From: an archaeon
GTDB taxonomy: Archaea; Iainarchaeota; Iainarchaeia; Iainarchaeales; DTGL01
Length of the DNA stretch: 64,000 bases
Assembly: GCA_029258755.1 (NCBI GenBank)
Contig: JAPDKC010000010.1
Location: 101,035 to 165,034, forward strand
Reading direction: 5' to 3'
A program made the translations under genes and the position numbers. This document shows, in pieces, positions 36,062-44,992 of this stretch. Under the pieces are notes generated by a model. It saw only the letters and a program-made list of their open reading frames with translations. It did no database searches and had not been told where the DNA came from. Every line of letters starts with the position of its first letter. The stretch's first letter is position 1.

Positions 36062-37229
36062 ACTTTTAGTATTTATTTTTGTTGGATGCTTACTCGGAAC
36101 GCTCACGGGCTCTCTTCCAGGGCTGCATGTTAATAACCTAGCGCTCTTACTTTTGTTGTTTTTTCCTGTAATGCCCCCAAACATAATAGCGCTTATAGTT
36201 GCAATGGCAGTTACGCATACCTTCTTTGACTTCTTGCCGAGTATTCTTTTCGGCGTGCCAGATAGCGAAACATATCTTAGCATTTTACCAGCACACAGAA
36301 TGCTTCTTCAAGGACATGGCTATGAAGCCCTTCTTATAACAATTGCTAGCGGTGCTATCGCTGGCATGTTTGCAATAATTTTTGCCCCACTTTTTATCCT
36401 TGCTCTTCCAAGCATCTCTAGCTTTCTTCCAAGAATAATTCCGCTCGCTTTGTTTGCTCTTTTGGTTTCTATGATTTTGTTTTCCAAGAATCGGAAAAGC
36501 TCGCTAACTGTTGTAGCGCTTTCTTCCGCTTTAGGAGTAGTAGTACTGAAAAATCTTGCTGTAGAAAATGGGCTTTCGTCCTTAATAATCGGCTTCTTTT
36601 CGCTTAGTATGCTAACCTTATCTTTGCTTAGAGATCCTAAGATTTTTAAGCAAAGAATAGAGCGCACGCCTATAAGTGGAAATGCTATAAGAGGTTCTTT
36701 TTTAGCGCTTTTTGGCTCCTCTACAATAGCAATAATGCCAAGCATAGGTCCGGGACAAGCTGCCTTTATTTTGAGCAAATTTTTTGGTAAGATGGATGAA
36801 AAAACTTATTTAGCTATGCTTGGCGGCATAAATACCGCAAACCTAATCTTTTCCCTATTTGTTCTCTATGCTTTAGGTAAGGTGCGCAGTGGAATCGCGC
36901 TTGCGATAAGTAACATTGACTTGCAAGCACATCATTTACTTTTGCTTTCAGGATGCTCTCTGCTAGCGATAGCTTTTTCTGTTGTTGCTCTAAAGCTCCT
37001 TGGGAAATACGCAATGCATAACATTCACAGAATCCCTTATAGAAGAATGAATCTTGCAATTTTAGCTTGCGTTCTTGTTTTTGTTTATGTAATCTCTGGC
37101 TTTATTGGCCTATTAGCATCTCTAACGGCTTGTTTCTTAGCTATTTACGCCTCTTTAAATAACGTAAGAAGGAGCAACTGTATGGCTTTTTTAATGGTGC
37201 CGACAATTCTTTTTTACATAGCATGGTGA
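36054..37229 (+). CDS. TctA/DUF112-family polytopic membrane protein
   Basis: 391 residues, about ten helices. The glycine-rich repeat GTLTGSLPGLHVNNLALLLL, and its second-half counterpart around SIGPGQAAFILSKFFG, are the signature of TctA (DUF112) transporter subunits. The periplasmic-binding TctC and the small TctB partners are not present, so in this archaeon it may work alone. TTG start at 36054, preceded by AAGGTGA. Confidence 0.82.
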   Translation: MIELLVFIFVGCLLGTLTGSLPGLHVNNLALLLLLFFPVMPPNIIALIVAMAVTHTFFDFLPSILFGVPDSETYLSILPAHRMLLQGHGYEALLITIASGAIAGMFAIIFAPLFILALPSISSFLPRIIPLALFALLVSMILFSKNRKSSLTVVALSSALGVVVLKNLAVENGLSSLIIGFFSLSMLTLSLLRDPKIFKQRIERTPISGNAIRGSFLALFGSSTIAIMPSIGPGQAAFILSKFFGKMDEKTYLAMLGGINTANLIFSLFVLYALGKVRSGIALAISNIDLQAHHLLLLSGCSLLAIAFSVVALKLLGKYAMHNIHRIPYRRMNLAILACVLVFVYVISGFIGLLASLTACFLAIYASLNNVRRSNCMAFLMVPTILFYIAW

Positions 37230-37235
37230 TTCTTA

Positions 37236-37601
37236 ATGATTGCAATAAAAAGGAATGTTGTGGAAACTATAATAGAAGCTTCAAAGCGTTGCTATCCAAA
37301 AGAGTTTTTCGCCCTGCTTGGAAGCCCTAATGGAAAAACAATTGATGAGGTTATAATTGTACCAGCTATCTACGGCCAAGGACACACTTTAGTAAAAGCA
37401 CATTTGATTCCTATAGATGCTCGCGTAATAGGTTCCGTGCATTCGCATCCTGCTGCTTGGAATAAGCCAAGCAATACAGATTTGCATAACTTTCCAAGGT
37501 TTGGAAGAATACATTTAATAATTGCATGGCCGTTCAATATAGATACTATTAAAGTTTTTGATAACGCTGGCAAAGAGCTAGAATGGAAGGTGATTGAATG
37601 A
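37236..37601 (+). CDS. Stand-alone JAMM/MPN metalloprotease
   Basis: 121 residues. The JAMM zinc motif is complete: Glu in PKEFFALLG, HSH in GSVHSHPAAWNKPSNTD and the aspartate eleven residues on. Archaeal stand-alone JAMM proteins remove ubiquitin-like SAMP modifiers or process sulfur carriers. No SAMP gene is adjacent. GGTGAT lies six bases before the ATG. It overlaps apgM by four bases. Confidence 0.87.
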   Translation: MIAIKRNVVETIIEASKRCYPKEFFALLGSPNGKTIDEVIIVPAIYGQGHTLVKAHLIPIDARVIGSVHSHPAAWNKPSNTDLHNFPRFGRIHLIIAWPFNIDTIKVFDNAGKELEWKVIE

Positions 37602-38827
37602 GCCTGCCAAAGAATGTTTTGCTTATAATCTGTGATGGCTTAGGCGACAGGCCTTGCAAGCAGTTAGGATTCAAAACACCTCTTGAAGCTGCCAAGAAGC
37701 CAAACCTAAACGCTCTGGCAAAGAAAGGTGCTTGTGGACTAATGTATCCTTTGGGTCCTGGCATAAGAGCCGGCTCTGATACAGCACACCTAAACATATT
37801 AGGCTATAACATGAAAAGATATTATCAAGGCAGGGGCCCTTTAGAAGCTCTTGGCATAAAAGTTCAATTAAAACAAGGTGATGTTGCCTTTAGGGCAAAC
37901 GTAGCAACTGTTGATAAAGAAGGAATTATTGTTGATAGGCGCGCAGGCAGAATCGATGATGCAAGCGAACTAGCTAAAGCTTTGGATGGAATGGAAATAA
38001 AGGGAGTAAAATTTATTGTAAAACCTGGCACAGCTCATCGCTTGGCAATAGTAATGCGCGGTAAAGGCCTAAGCGCTAACATAAGCGATTCTGATCCGCA
38101 TAAAACAGGGGTTAGGCCGCTTGCAGTAAGAGCTCTTGATGACTCAAAAGAAGCAAGGTTTAGCGCTAGCGTATTAAACGAGTTTTTGAAAAAAGCCCAT
38201 AGTGTGCTCTCAGCACATCCCTTAAACAAAGAGAGGAAGAAGAAAGGATTGCCAGAAGCAAATATAGTACTTGTTAGAGGCGCTGGCATGTTCAAACCAG
38301 TACAATCGTTTGAGGAGCGCTTTGGTATGAAAGCCTGCTGCATTGCTGGTGCAGGCCTATACAAAGGGATTGCACGTTTCTTAGGCATGGATGTGCTTGA
38401 AGTAAAAGGAGCTACTGGCAAAGCAAATACTGATATTAAGGCAAAGGTTAATGCAGCTATAAAAGCATTGCAAACATACGACTTTGTTTTCTTGCACATA
38501 AAAGGCTGTGACATATTTGGGCATGACGGTGACGCTAGCGGCAAAAAGAAATTTATAGAGCGCATCGATTCAGCGTTAAAACCCTTGCTTAAACTAAAGG
38601 ATACGCTCATAGTGATAACAGCCGATCACTCAACACCTTGCTGTATGAAGGACCATTCAGGGGACGCTGTCCCTGTGCTAATAGCAGGCCCTAGCGTTAG
38701 GAGTGATTCAGTAAGCAAGTTTGAAGAGCGTTCATGCATAAATGGATATTATAGATTCAATTCAGGCCTAGAGCTAATGAATGAAATACTCAACCTAACA
38801 GCAAGGGCTGAGATGATCGGCTCATAG
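37598..38827 (+). CDS. apgM: 2,3-bisphosphoglycerate-independent phosphoglycerate mutase, archaeal type
   Basis: 409 residues of the alkaline-phosphatase superfamily. Metal-binding Asp in LLIICDGLGDRP at the start, the nucleophile region RAGSDTAHLNILGY, and the C-terminal ligands in KGCDIFGHDG and TADHSTPC. It interconverts 2- and 3-phosphoglycerate in glycolysis/gluconeogenesis, the only central-carbon gene in the window. Confidence 0.95.
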   Translation: MSLPKNVLLIICDGLGDRPCKQLGFKTPLEAAKKPNLNALAKKGACGLMYPLGPGIRAGSDTAHLNILGYNMKRYYQGRGPLEALGIKVQLKQGDVAFRANVATVDKEGIIVDRRAGRIDDASELAKALDGMEIKGVKFIVKPGTAHRLAIVMRGKGLSANISDSDPHKTGVRPLAVRALDDSKEARFSASVLNEFLKKAHSVLSAHPLNKERKKKGLPEANIVLVRGAGMFKPVQSFEERFGMKACCIAGAGLYKGIARFLGMDVLEVKGATGKANTDIKAKVNAAIKALQTYDFVFLHIKGCDIFGHDGDASGKKKFIERIDSALKPLLKLKDTLIVITADHSTPCCMKDHSGDAVPVLIAGPSVRSDSVSKFEERSCINGYYRFNSGLELMNEILNLTARAEMIGS

Positions 38828-38863
38828 CTACTAGCTACTTTTCTGTCCAAAACAAAAGGTAAA

Positions 38864-38871
38864 TTTAAATA
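38864..38871 (+). promoter_or_regulatory. TATA box of the second pilin cluster
   Basis: TTTAAATA, centre about 29 nt before the ATG at 38897, with a purine-rich stretch just upstream that could serve as BRE. Predicts an almost leaderless transcript. Confidence 0.5.
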
Positions 38872-38896
38872 CTTCTTTTTTTATTTATCGTATGAT

Positions 38897-39316
38897 ATGC
38901 CTTGTAAAAAATTTGCGAGAGGGCAGCTCACCATAGATTTTTTTATCTCATTCATATATATACTCGTGATTATCGTAACATTGTTTGCGATAAAGGACAG
39001 CTTTATCGCCAACCAGAATGAAATAACAATAAGGGCTCAGGAAAAGCGCATAGCGTATGAGCTAGCAAACATTATCGCTAGCAGCGCCTCTTTGAGTGAC
39101 GGTTTAGCGCGAATAGAATTCCGTGTTCCTGGCATATATTATCTGTATAAAACGCAGCCAATGCCGTGCGACATAACAATAACAAATAATTATATAGAGA
39201 TAAAAGTGAACGCTTATGGAAAGGAGATTACTGAAAGGGCGTTCATAAAAAAACCCCTAAATTTATCCATAAGCGGAAATAAGTGCACACAAAAGATAAT
39301 ATTGCAATATACGTGA
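38897..39316 (+). CDS. Pilin-like protein, class III-type signal (cluster 2, gene 1)
   Basis: 139 residues. Signal KKFARGQLTIDFFISFIYIL with G-Q at the predicted cleavage site, then a long helix and a beta-rich domain with two cysteines. The ATG at 38897 is used; another ATG at 38892 is in a different frame. First of four small genes with related N-termini. Confidence 0.78.
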   Translation: MPCKKFARGQLTIDFFISFIYILVIIVTLFAIKDSFIANQNEITIRAQEKRIAYELANIIASSASLSDGLARIEFRVPGIYYLYKTQPMPCDITITNNYIEIKVNAYGKEITERAFIKKPLNLSISGNKCTQKIILQYT

Positions 39317-39322
39317 TCAGGG

Positions 39323-39817
39323 ATGGATAAAAGAGGCCAGCTTATAAGCTTGGATGTAGTACTCTCACTAGTTTTGCTAACATTTGCTTTAGCTTACGCA
39401 TTTAGAGTTGCTGAAACAAACTTTTATGTGTTGAAACAAGAAGAGTTAACGTATGAAACAAAGGCCGTTGGAAGCGCTGCTGCAGAGTTGCTTGTTACAG
39501 TACCTGAAACCACCTGCGAGGTAACAACGCTTACTGGAGAAAATTTCCATATAACAAACTGTATTGATACCGCAAAGCTAAGCTCAGCAACCTTCAGTTT
39601 TGACAAGTTAGGAATAGATACAAGCAGATTCGATGCAAGAATAGAGTGGTCTGCAGGAAGTATTGGCAATCCAGTGCCCACAGACAAAACCATCTATTCG
39701 GAAAAAAGGGTTGTTATAATAAAGCCAGGGGGTTTAACGAAAAGCGATTTAGAAGCATGCTTTTCAGGATCGACTTGCACAGAAGAGACAATAACAATAT
39801 ATGTATGGAGGCGATAA
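39323..39817 (+). CDS. Pilin-like protein, class III-type signal (cluster 2, gene 2)
   Basis: 164 residues. Signal DKRGQLISLDVVLSLVLLTF with the same R-G-Q cleavage motif, then a helix and a domain with four cysteines (CEVTTLTG, NCIDT, CFSGSTC). GTGATCAGGG directly upstream is the ribosome binding site. Six bases after gene 1. Confidence 0.78.
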   Translation: MDKRGQLISLDVVLSLVLLTFALAYAFRVAETNFYVLKQEELTYETKAVGSAAAELLVTVPETTCEVTTLTGENFHITNCIDTAKLSSATFSFDKLGIDTSRFDARIEWSAGSIGNPVPTDKTIYSEKRVVIIKPGGLTKSDLEACFSGSTCTEETITIYVWRR

Positions 39818-39818
39818 G

Positions 39819-40136
39819 GTGCAAAGAAAAGGTTTTATGTTCACTATAGATTCCCTCGCATGCGTCACAATTGCCATTATCCTCATTTTTCTTGTACCGG
39901 CTGTGCCAAGAATTAAAACGAGCGAAAGATCACAATATATCTTCATGGAAAAGATTGCTAGAGATAAGGGTGTTGTTGCACTCTACACAAATGATTTGGC
40001 AAACGATCCAACACCAAATATCGTAGGGGCCACCTTTGTTTGTAAAAAGTATTTTAAGCTTGAACCAAATACAACAACAACTCAAACAAATGTCAGCAGA
40101 TATAACAAATGCATTACAACAACCGTGGTGAGCTGA
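39819..40136 (+). CDS. Pilin-like protein (cluster 2, gene 3)
   Basis: 105 residues from a GTG at 39819, chosen because GGAGGCGAT lies just upstream and the preceding gene ends at 39817; the frame is open further upstream. N-terminus QRKGFMFTIDSLACVTIAII keeps the basic-glycine-hydrophobic pattern but has F in place of Q after the glycine, so cleavage may differ. The mature part has two cysteines. Stop overlaps the next ATG. Confidence 0.72.
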   Translation: MQRKGFMFTIDSLACVTIAIILIFLVPAVPRIKTSERSQYIFMEKIARDKGVVALYTNDLANDPTPNIVGATFVCKKYFKLEPNTTTTQTNVSRYNKCITTTVVS

Positions 40137-40693
40137 TGAATGAAAGAGCTGGACTGTATGTTGGAATCATAGCAGTGCTTGCATTCGCTGTTTTGGCTTT
40201 AGTCATATATTCAAGTATTGCTATAGTAGGAGAATACAAAGCTTCTGATTACTCCAGCAGGATGTTGGAAGTGAAAAGGGTCTGGCAAAATGCACGCTTC
40301 GTGTTAGATAAAACCGTTAGCGAAGCTTTAGCAGATTATGTGATTGTCAGATATAGCAGTACAGGAAGCTGTAGTAACAATGTAAACAATGCCGAAGCGG
40401 AGAATAGGGCAAAAACCTATATAGAAAATGCACTTTCTGGCATTTCGGCAGAATTGGGCACAATCTCCTGCACGTTGGAGAATTTTAGCTATGCCATTCC
40501 TGCTGGCTTACAGCCCAACCAACCAAGAATAGAAGCAAGTGTAAAATGCAGCCTAGATACAGGGGAGCTAAAAATTGATTATGAAAAGGAGGCGGTATTT
40601 GAAAAAGAAGTTAATGTAAATACCGCCGCTGGCTGTGAGGTTACGGTTGTAGACAGGCAATCTAATGAAATAGATATTACGCAAAGTGCTTAA
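40136..40693 (+). CDS. Pilin-like or filament-associated protein (cluster 2, gene 4)
   Basis: 185 residues from the ATG at 40136, one base into the upstream TGA and preceded by GGTGAG. N-terminus NERAGLYVGIIAVLAFAVLA gives one membrane helix without a clear Q+1 cleavage motif; the rest is a soluble domain with four cysteines. The stop codon overlaps the convergent synthetase gene by four bases (TTAA). Confidence 0.7.
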   Translation: MNERAGLYVGIIAVLAFAVLALVIYSSIAIVGEYKASDYSSRMLEVKRVWQNARFVLDKTVSEALADYVIVRYSSTGSCSNNVNNAEAENRAKTYIENALSGISAELGTISCTLENFSYAIPAGLQPNQPRIEASVKCSLDTGELKIDYEKEAVFEKEVNVNTAAGCEVTVVDRQSNEIDITQSA

Positions 40694-41514
40694 TCGTTTA
40701 GAATCCTTTCAACCTCTTTAGCCAAGCCGCTGTCGTATTGTATTGCTTTCTTTCTTTCATAGCATAACTCTTTTGGTATGCCCAGCGCCTGTGCAAGCTC
40801 TCGCAATGCATGCTTTCTTATTAGATCATCTGCTGAACGGATCTTTGTCTGCGGCGGGAATGCAAGCGCTTGGAGAATAAATTCTTCCTCAAGGAAAGGT
40901 GCCTTCAACTCTAAACCAAAATAATTTGCAATAGCCAAATCTCGCTTTAAGTTTCTTTCATACATCTCAAAGAGCTTCTGCCAAATAAGCTCTTGAACGC
41001 CTGCGTAACCTCTTTCTTTCAGAACATGGCGGAATTCATTGTAACCAGCAAATAGCTCATCAGCACCTTGGCCGCAAAAAACAACATCAAAGGAATCTTT
41101 CCTAATCTCGCGCATAGTTATAAACTCAGGCAATGCGATTTGCACCTGTAGCTTATCTGCCGTACCTATAACCTCTGTTATTTTTTTCACCAATTCAGGA
41201 ATTTCCTGCCTATCTATTTCTATTATCTTGAGCTTAAGATTGAGCTTTTTTGCTGCATGAGATGCCCTCTTAATACTGCTTGCCTCAGGAAGTCCGCAGC
41301 AGTAAAGCACAGTGTTTTTAATCCTTGAAGAAACGGCATAAGCAACTATTGTTGAATCTATCCCGCCAGAAAAAAGTATTGCGCACTTTTCTAAGTTAGC
41401 GGTGCTTCTCTCCACAGCATGTAAAAAAGCTTCTTTAAGAGCCCCTATTGAATATGTTTTTGGCACTTTTGCTCTGAGTGCTTCTATTTTTACCCTATCT
41501 TTGAAATCAAGCAT
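40690..41514 (-). CDS. Asparagine synthase-like protein, synthetase domain only
   Basis: 274 residues. PP-loop FSGGIDSTIVAYAVS (about 49-63) and FCGQGADELFAGYNEF (about 147) are the AMP-forming half of AsnB. The glutamine-hydrolysing N-terminal domain (Cys2 amidotransferase) is missing, so it would need free ammonia or do another adenylation reaction. Similar stand-alone proteins occur in archaea. Substrate uncertain. Confidence 0.82.
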   Translation of the reverse strand: MLDFKDRVKIEALRAKVPKTYSIGALKEAFLHAVERSTANLEKCAILFSGGIDSTIVAYAVSSRIKNTVLYCCGLPEASSIKRASHAAKKLNLKLKIIEIDRQEIPELVKKITEVIGTADKLQVQIALPEFITMREIRKDSFDVVFCGQGADELFAGYNEFRHVLKERGYAGVQELIWQKLFEMYERNLKRDLAIANYFGLELKAPFLEEEFILQALAFPPQTKIRSADDLIRKHALRELAQALGIPKELCYERKKAIQYDSGLAKEVERILND

Positions 41515-41619
41515 ATTTTACTATAGAGGGAAAAATACTAAAGAAGCTTGTTTTAAAAAATTCGGAAAAAACCTAACAAAAACAAAAGGTTTTTAACGAA
41601 ATTTAACGTTCATAATAGT

Positions 41620-43173
41620 ATGCTAAGGAGAAATGAATTGGTTGCTCCCGCGATTATTCTTGCAATATTAATACTTTTTGCTTGTGTTTTTGTTTACTAT
41701 TCCCCTTTTCCTTCTGCAGAGCACGAACAAAAACCCGCAAAAACCAATTCTGAAGATACGCTAATAAAACAACCCGAAGTGAACATAGCAAATGTTGTTT
41801 CGGTTGTTACCTCAAAGAAGCCCGCTGAGATTGTTGTAAGCTTTGCAGGCGAAAGCTCAAGCGATAAGGAAGGCACAGAACTCACGATATACAATCAAAA
41901 TCTCGCCCTGGTGAAAGAATTTCGTAACCTTGAACTCGAAAAAGGATTAAACCTAGTGCGCTATGAAGATATCGCAAAGCATATCAAGGCAGATAGTGTG
42001 CTTTTTACAGACCTAACGGATCCTAACGCCTTTGTTGTTGAGCAAAACTATGAGTATGATTTGGTCAGTTTGGAGAAATTACTTCAGAAATACATAGACA
42101 AGGTTATAACAGTAGAAGATGCCGATAATAATGTCTTTACTGGAAGGCTTTTAAGCTACGATAGCTCCGAGCTTGTGCTTGAAAGCGAGGGAAAAATAAT
42201 CGCAATAAAAGATGCTAAGCGAATTGAGTTTCCAGAGTTGCCCGAAGGATTGCTCACAAAACCCACGCTTGTGTGGAAGCTTTATACCGAGCAATCAGGT
42301 CTGCACAAAACACAAACAAGCTATCTAACATCTGGAATCTCTTGGGAAGCAAGCTATGTTGCGAAAGTAAACGCTAGCGATAGCATGGCAGAATTAGCAG
42401 GTTGGGTAACCATAACCAACAAATCTGGAACGAGCTACCCAAACACCACGCTCAAGCTCATAGCTGGTGAGCTGCATTTAATTAGTCCAAAATATGAAAT
42501 CGCATACAGAAAGGTAGCATATCCTGAAGTTGGGGAAACGCCAAGCCCCGAGCAGTTTGAAGAGGAGGCATTGTTTGAATACCATATGTACACTTTAGAA
42601 AGGAAAACAGATATAAAGAACAACGAAACGAAGCAGATAAGTTTGCTTAAGGCCAAAAACATACCGCTAAAGAAGGAGTATGTTTTTGATGCTGATACAA
42701 GCTACTACTGGCAAAGGAATGGAAGCAACAAAGTAAAAGTGATGCTCTCTTTCAAGAACGCTGAAGAAAACGGTTTAGGCATACCGCTTCCCAAAGGAAC
42801 AGTGCGCGTCTATAAGGAAGATTCCAAAGGGATGCTTCAGTTTGTAGGGGAGGATTCTATAGAGCATACACCGAAAGATGAGGAAGTAAGGCTTTTCTTA
42901 GGGTATGCGTTCGATATAGTTGCAGAAAAGAAAACCACAAAGGAGGAACATATAGGAGACAAATGCGTAAGAAAAAGCTATGAGGTAAACATTAAAAACC
43001 ACAAGGATGAAGACGTTGTTGTAATAGTTGTGCAAAAAGCATGGGGTGAAAGCAAAATAATTAGCTCAAGCCACAAGTATAGGCAAAAGGATGCCTATAC
43101 CTATGAATTCGATGTACCTGTAGAGGCCGATAGCGAAATAACCCTCACATACACCGTAATGAGCTGCTGGTAG
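41620..43173 (+). CDS. Membrane-anchored DUF4139 protein
   Basis: 517 residues. One N-terminal membrane helix (about 8-28) as anchor, then an extracytoplasmic beta-sandwich region with TSGISWEASYVAKVNASDSM and WVTITNKSGTSYPNTTLKLI, the core of DUF4139. The function of the family is not established. Stop codon directly abuts that of ABCE1 (TAG|CTA). Confidence 0.8.
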   Translation: MLRRNELVAPAIILAILILFACVFVYYSPFPSAEHEQKPAKTNSEDTLIKQPEVNIANVVSVVTSKKPAEIVVSFAGESSSDKEGTELTIYNQNLALVKEFRNLELEKGLNLVRYEDIAKHIKADSVLFTDLTDPNAFVVEQNYEYDLVSLEKLLQKYIDKVITVEDADNNVFTGRLLSYDSSELVLESEGKIIAIKDAKRIEFPELPEGLLTKPTLVWKLYTEQSGLHKTQTSYLTSGISWEASYVAKVNASDSMAELAGWVTITNKSGTSYPNTTLKLIAGELHLISPKYEIAYRKVAYPEVGETPSPEQFEEEALFEYHMYTLERKTDIKNNETKQISLLKAKNIPLKKEYVFDADTSYYWQRNGSNKVKVMLSFKNAEENGLGIPLPKGTVRVYKEDSKGMLQFVGEDSIEHTPKDEEVRLFLGYAFDIVAEKKTTKEEHIGDKCVRKSYEVNIKNHKDEDVVVIVVQKAWGESKIISSSHKYRQKDAYTYEFDVPVEADSEITLTYTVMSCW

Positions 43174-44940
43174 CTACAAATAGTAATATTTTCCTTGCTT
43201 CTTTTGTTCTTGGTCTTTTACCGAGCCGGGTTTGTTTGCTCTGGGTCTGCCTGTTTGTGGATCACGCCTAAAGGTTATATCAAGGGCTTTTAAAAACTTG
43301 TTCATAGCTTCTTCTTTTTCCATAGGCTTATTTGCAACACCGTGTTTTGCTGGCGTGCCCTCAAAAACAATGAGCCTATCGCACAAATAATCTTGGAATA
43401 ACAGATCATGATCAACAACTATGCATGCCTTTTCAGTTTTTTCAATAACAGATTTTATAAATGCTGCAGCATTAAGCCTTTCTTCAACATCAAGAAACGC
43501 TGAGGGCTCATCGAGTAAATAAAGATCTGCTTGCTTGCACATTGTTATAGCTAAAGAAATCTTTTGGAGTTCGCCACCGCTGAGCTCAGTTAGTTTTCTT
43601 TCGTATAATTCGCTTATAGCAAAGCGTTTGTTAGCTTCGGTTTCAAATAGTTCCTTGTCTATAGAGCTGCTTGCAACAAGCCGCTCAACTGTTACATCAG
43701 CTTCTGGTTTTAGATACTGCGGTTTTAGCGCAAGCTTTAGCCCTAAATTTACCTTTCCTTTATCAGAATCAATTATGCCTGCGAGCACCTTAACAAATGT
43801 TGTTTTGCCTATAGCATTAGGGCCAAGTATACCTATAATTTCGCACTTCATTATTTCGCCTGCTGATGCTTCAAGCTTAAAGTTTTCATAAGTTTTTGTG
43901 AATGAGGGATAAGCTATATACTGCTCGCTCTTTTTTGCTTCATGCGCTATCTTTGCAAAGCTTAATTCTTTATCGCGAAATCTTACGTTTTCGTTCTTTA
44001 AGTAGCCTTCCAAGTACTGATTTATTCCGTTTAGTACGCTTAAACGCGAACTAACTATACCATAAACTCCTTTAGAACCAAAGAGAACATGTACAAAATC
44101 ACTTAAATAATCCAAAACAGCTAGATCATGTTCTACAACCAGTACATACTTTTGGCTTTCTGCAAGCTTTCTTATTATCTTTGCTATCCTTAAGCGCTCT
44201 TGCACATCCAAATAGGAGGAAGGCTCATCGAAGAAGTATAGGTTAGCGTCCTTCAGCAAGGCACATGCTATAGCAATCTTTTGGAGTTCGCCACCGCTGA
44301 GCTCAGTTAGTTTTCTTTTCATTACCTTGCCAAGATCTAATTGGTTTGCGATTTCCTTAGCGTTATTACGCTCATCGAAATGGTTTAGAAGCTCTTGCAC
44401 AGTTCCTTTGAATGCCTCAGCTATCTTGTTTATATCTTGCGGCTTGAATGATACCTTTATGCCTTCATTTGACAGCTTTTCAAAGTATGCCTGAAGCTCC
44501 TTCCCCTTAAACATTTCTATAAGTGCTTCATAGCTTTCATTAGCACAATCTGGCTTTGGCACAAGCTTCCCTGCAAGAATCTTCAAAGCTGTTGTTTTAC
44601 CTATACCATTTCTGCCTATAAGCCCAACAACCTTTCCTTGCATTGGAATTGGCAGACCGTAAAGCCTAAACTTATTCTCGCCATAACAATGCACTATATT
44701 AGCGAATTTTCCTGTGAGATTTACTATACTTATTGCATTAAAAGGACATTTATGAACGCAGATTCTGCAAGCGGTGCAAAGCTGTTCAGAGATTCTTGGT
44801 TTAGAATCGCTAGCTATAGTTATGCATTCCTTTCCACTTCTATTTAGTGGACATACCCGCTTACATAAATAATCACACTTCTCAGCGTGACATTTGTTGA
44901 AATCTATGACAGCTATCCTTATCTGTTTTTCCTTTTGCAT
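43174..44940 (-). CDS. ABCE1/Rli1 ribosome-recycling ATPase
   Basis: 588 residues. Two 4Fe-4S clusters in the N-terminus (CHAEKCDYLCKRVCP and CTACRICVHKCP), then twin ABC domains with Walker A GLIGRNGIGKTTALK and GILGPNAIGKTT and identical signature regions RKLTELSGGELQKI in both halves. Splits 70S ribosomes after termination or rescue, together with pelota or aRF1. Unlike most ABC proteins it has no membrane domain. The pelota gene is its divergent neighbour. Confidence 0.96.
   Translation of the reverse strand: MQKEKQIRIAVIDFNKCHAEKCDYLCKRVCPLNRSGKECITIASDSKPRISEQLCTACRICVHKCPFNAISIVNLTGKFANIVHCYGENKFRLYGLPIPMQGKVVGLIGRNGIGKTTALKILAGKLVPKPDCANESYEALIEMFKGKELQAYFEKLSNEGIKVSFKPQDINKIAEAFKGTVQELLNHFDERNNAKEIANQLDLGKVMKRKLTELSGGELQKIAIACALLKDANLYFFDEPSSYLDVQERLRIAKIIRKLAESQKYVLVVEHDLAVLDYLSDFVHVLFGSKGVYGIVSSRLSVLNGINQYLEGYLKNENVRFRDKELSFAKIAHEAKKSEQYIAYPSFTKTYENFKLEASAGEIMKCEIIGILGPNAIGKTTFVKVLAGIIDSDKGKVNLGLKLALKPQYLKPEADVTVERLVASSSIDKELFETEANKRFAISELYERKLTELSGGELQKISLAITMCKQADLYLLDEPSAFLDVEERLNAAAFIKSVIEKTEKACIVVDHDLLFQDYLCDRLIVFEGTPAKHGVANKPMEKEEAMNKFLKALDITFRRDPQTGRPRANKPGSVKDQEQKKQGKYYYL
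43558..43601 (-). repeat. 44-nt repeat, copy in ABCE1 second ATPase domain
   Basis: Identical in all 44 positions, including synonymous sites, to 44275-44318. Encodes the ABC signature region (K-L-T-E-L-S-G-G-E-L-Q-K) of the second nucleotide-binding domain. Confidence 0.9.
44275..44318 (-). repeat. 44-nt repeat, copy in ABCE1 first ATPase domain
   Basis: Partner of the repeat at 43558-43601, coding for the same signature peptide in the first nucleotide-binding domain. Flanking codons differ between the halves. Confidence 0.9.
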
Positions 44941-44963
44941 AAAAAACCCAATTTATGAAAGTG

Positions 44964-44971
44964 TTTTAATT
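44964..44971. promoter_or_regulatory. Shared TATA-like box between ABCE1 and pelota
   Basis: TTTTAATT (AATTAAAA on the other strand), the only strongly AT-rich core in the 52-nt gap, lies about 26 nt from the ATG of pelota (44993) and about 27 nt from the ATG of ABCE1 (44940). That is the archaeal TATA-to-start distance for leaderless transcripts in both directions, so one element may serve both genes. Inference from spacing. Confidence 0.45.
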
Positions 44972-44992
44972 GTTTCAGCATGCTTTTATTTT

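Noticed and set aside
43558..44318. 44-nt repeat as CRISPR or mobile-element repeat
   Set aside because: Only two copies, both in frame at the same homologous position of the two ABC domains.
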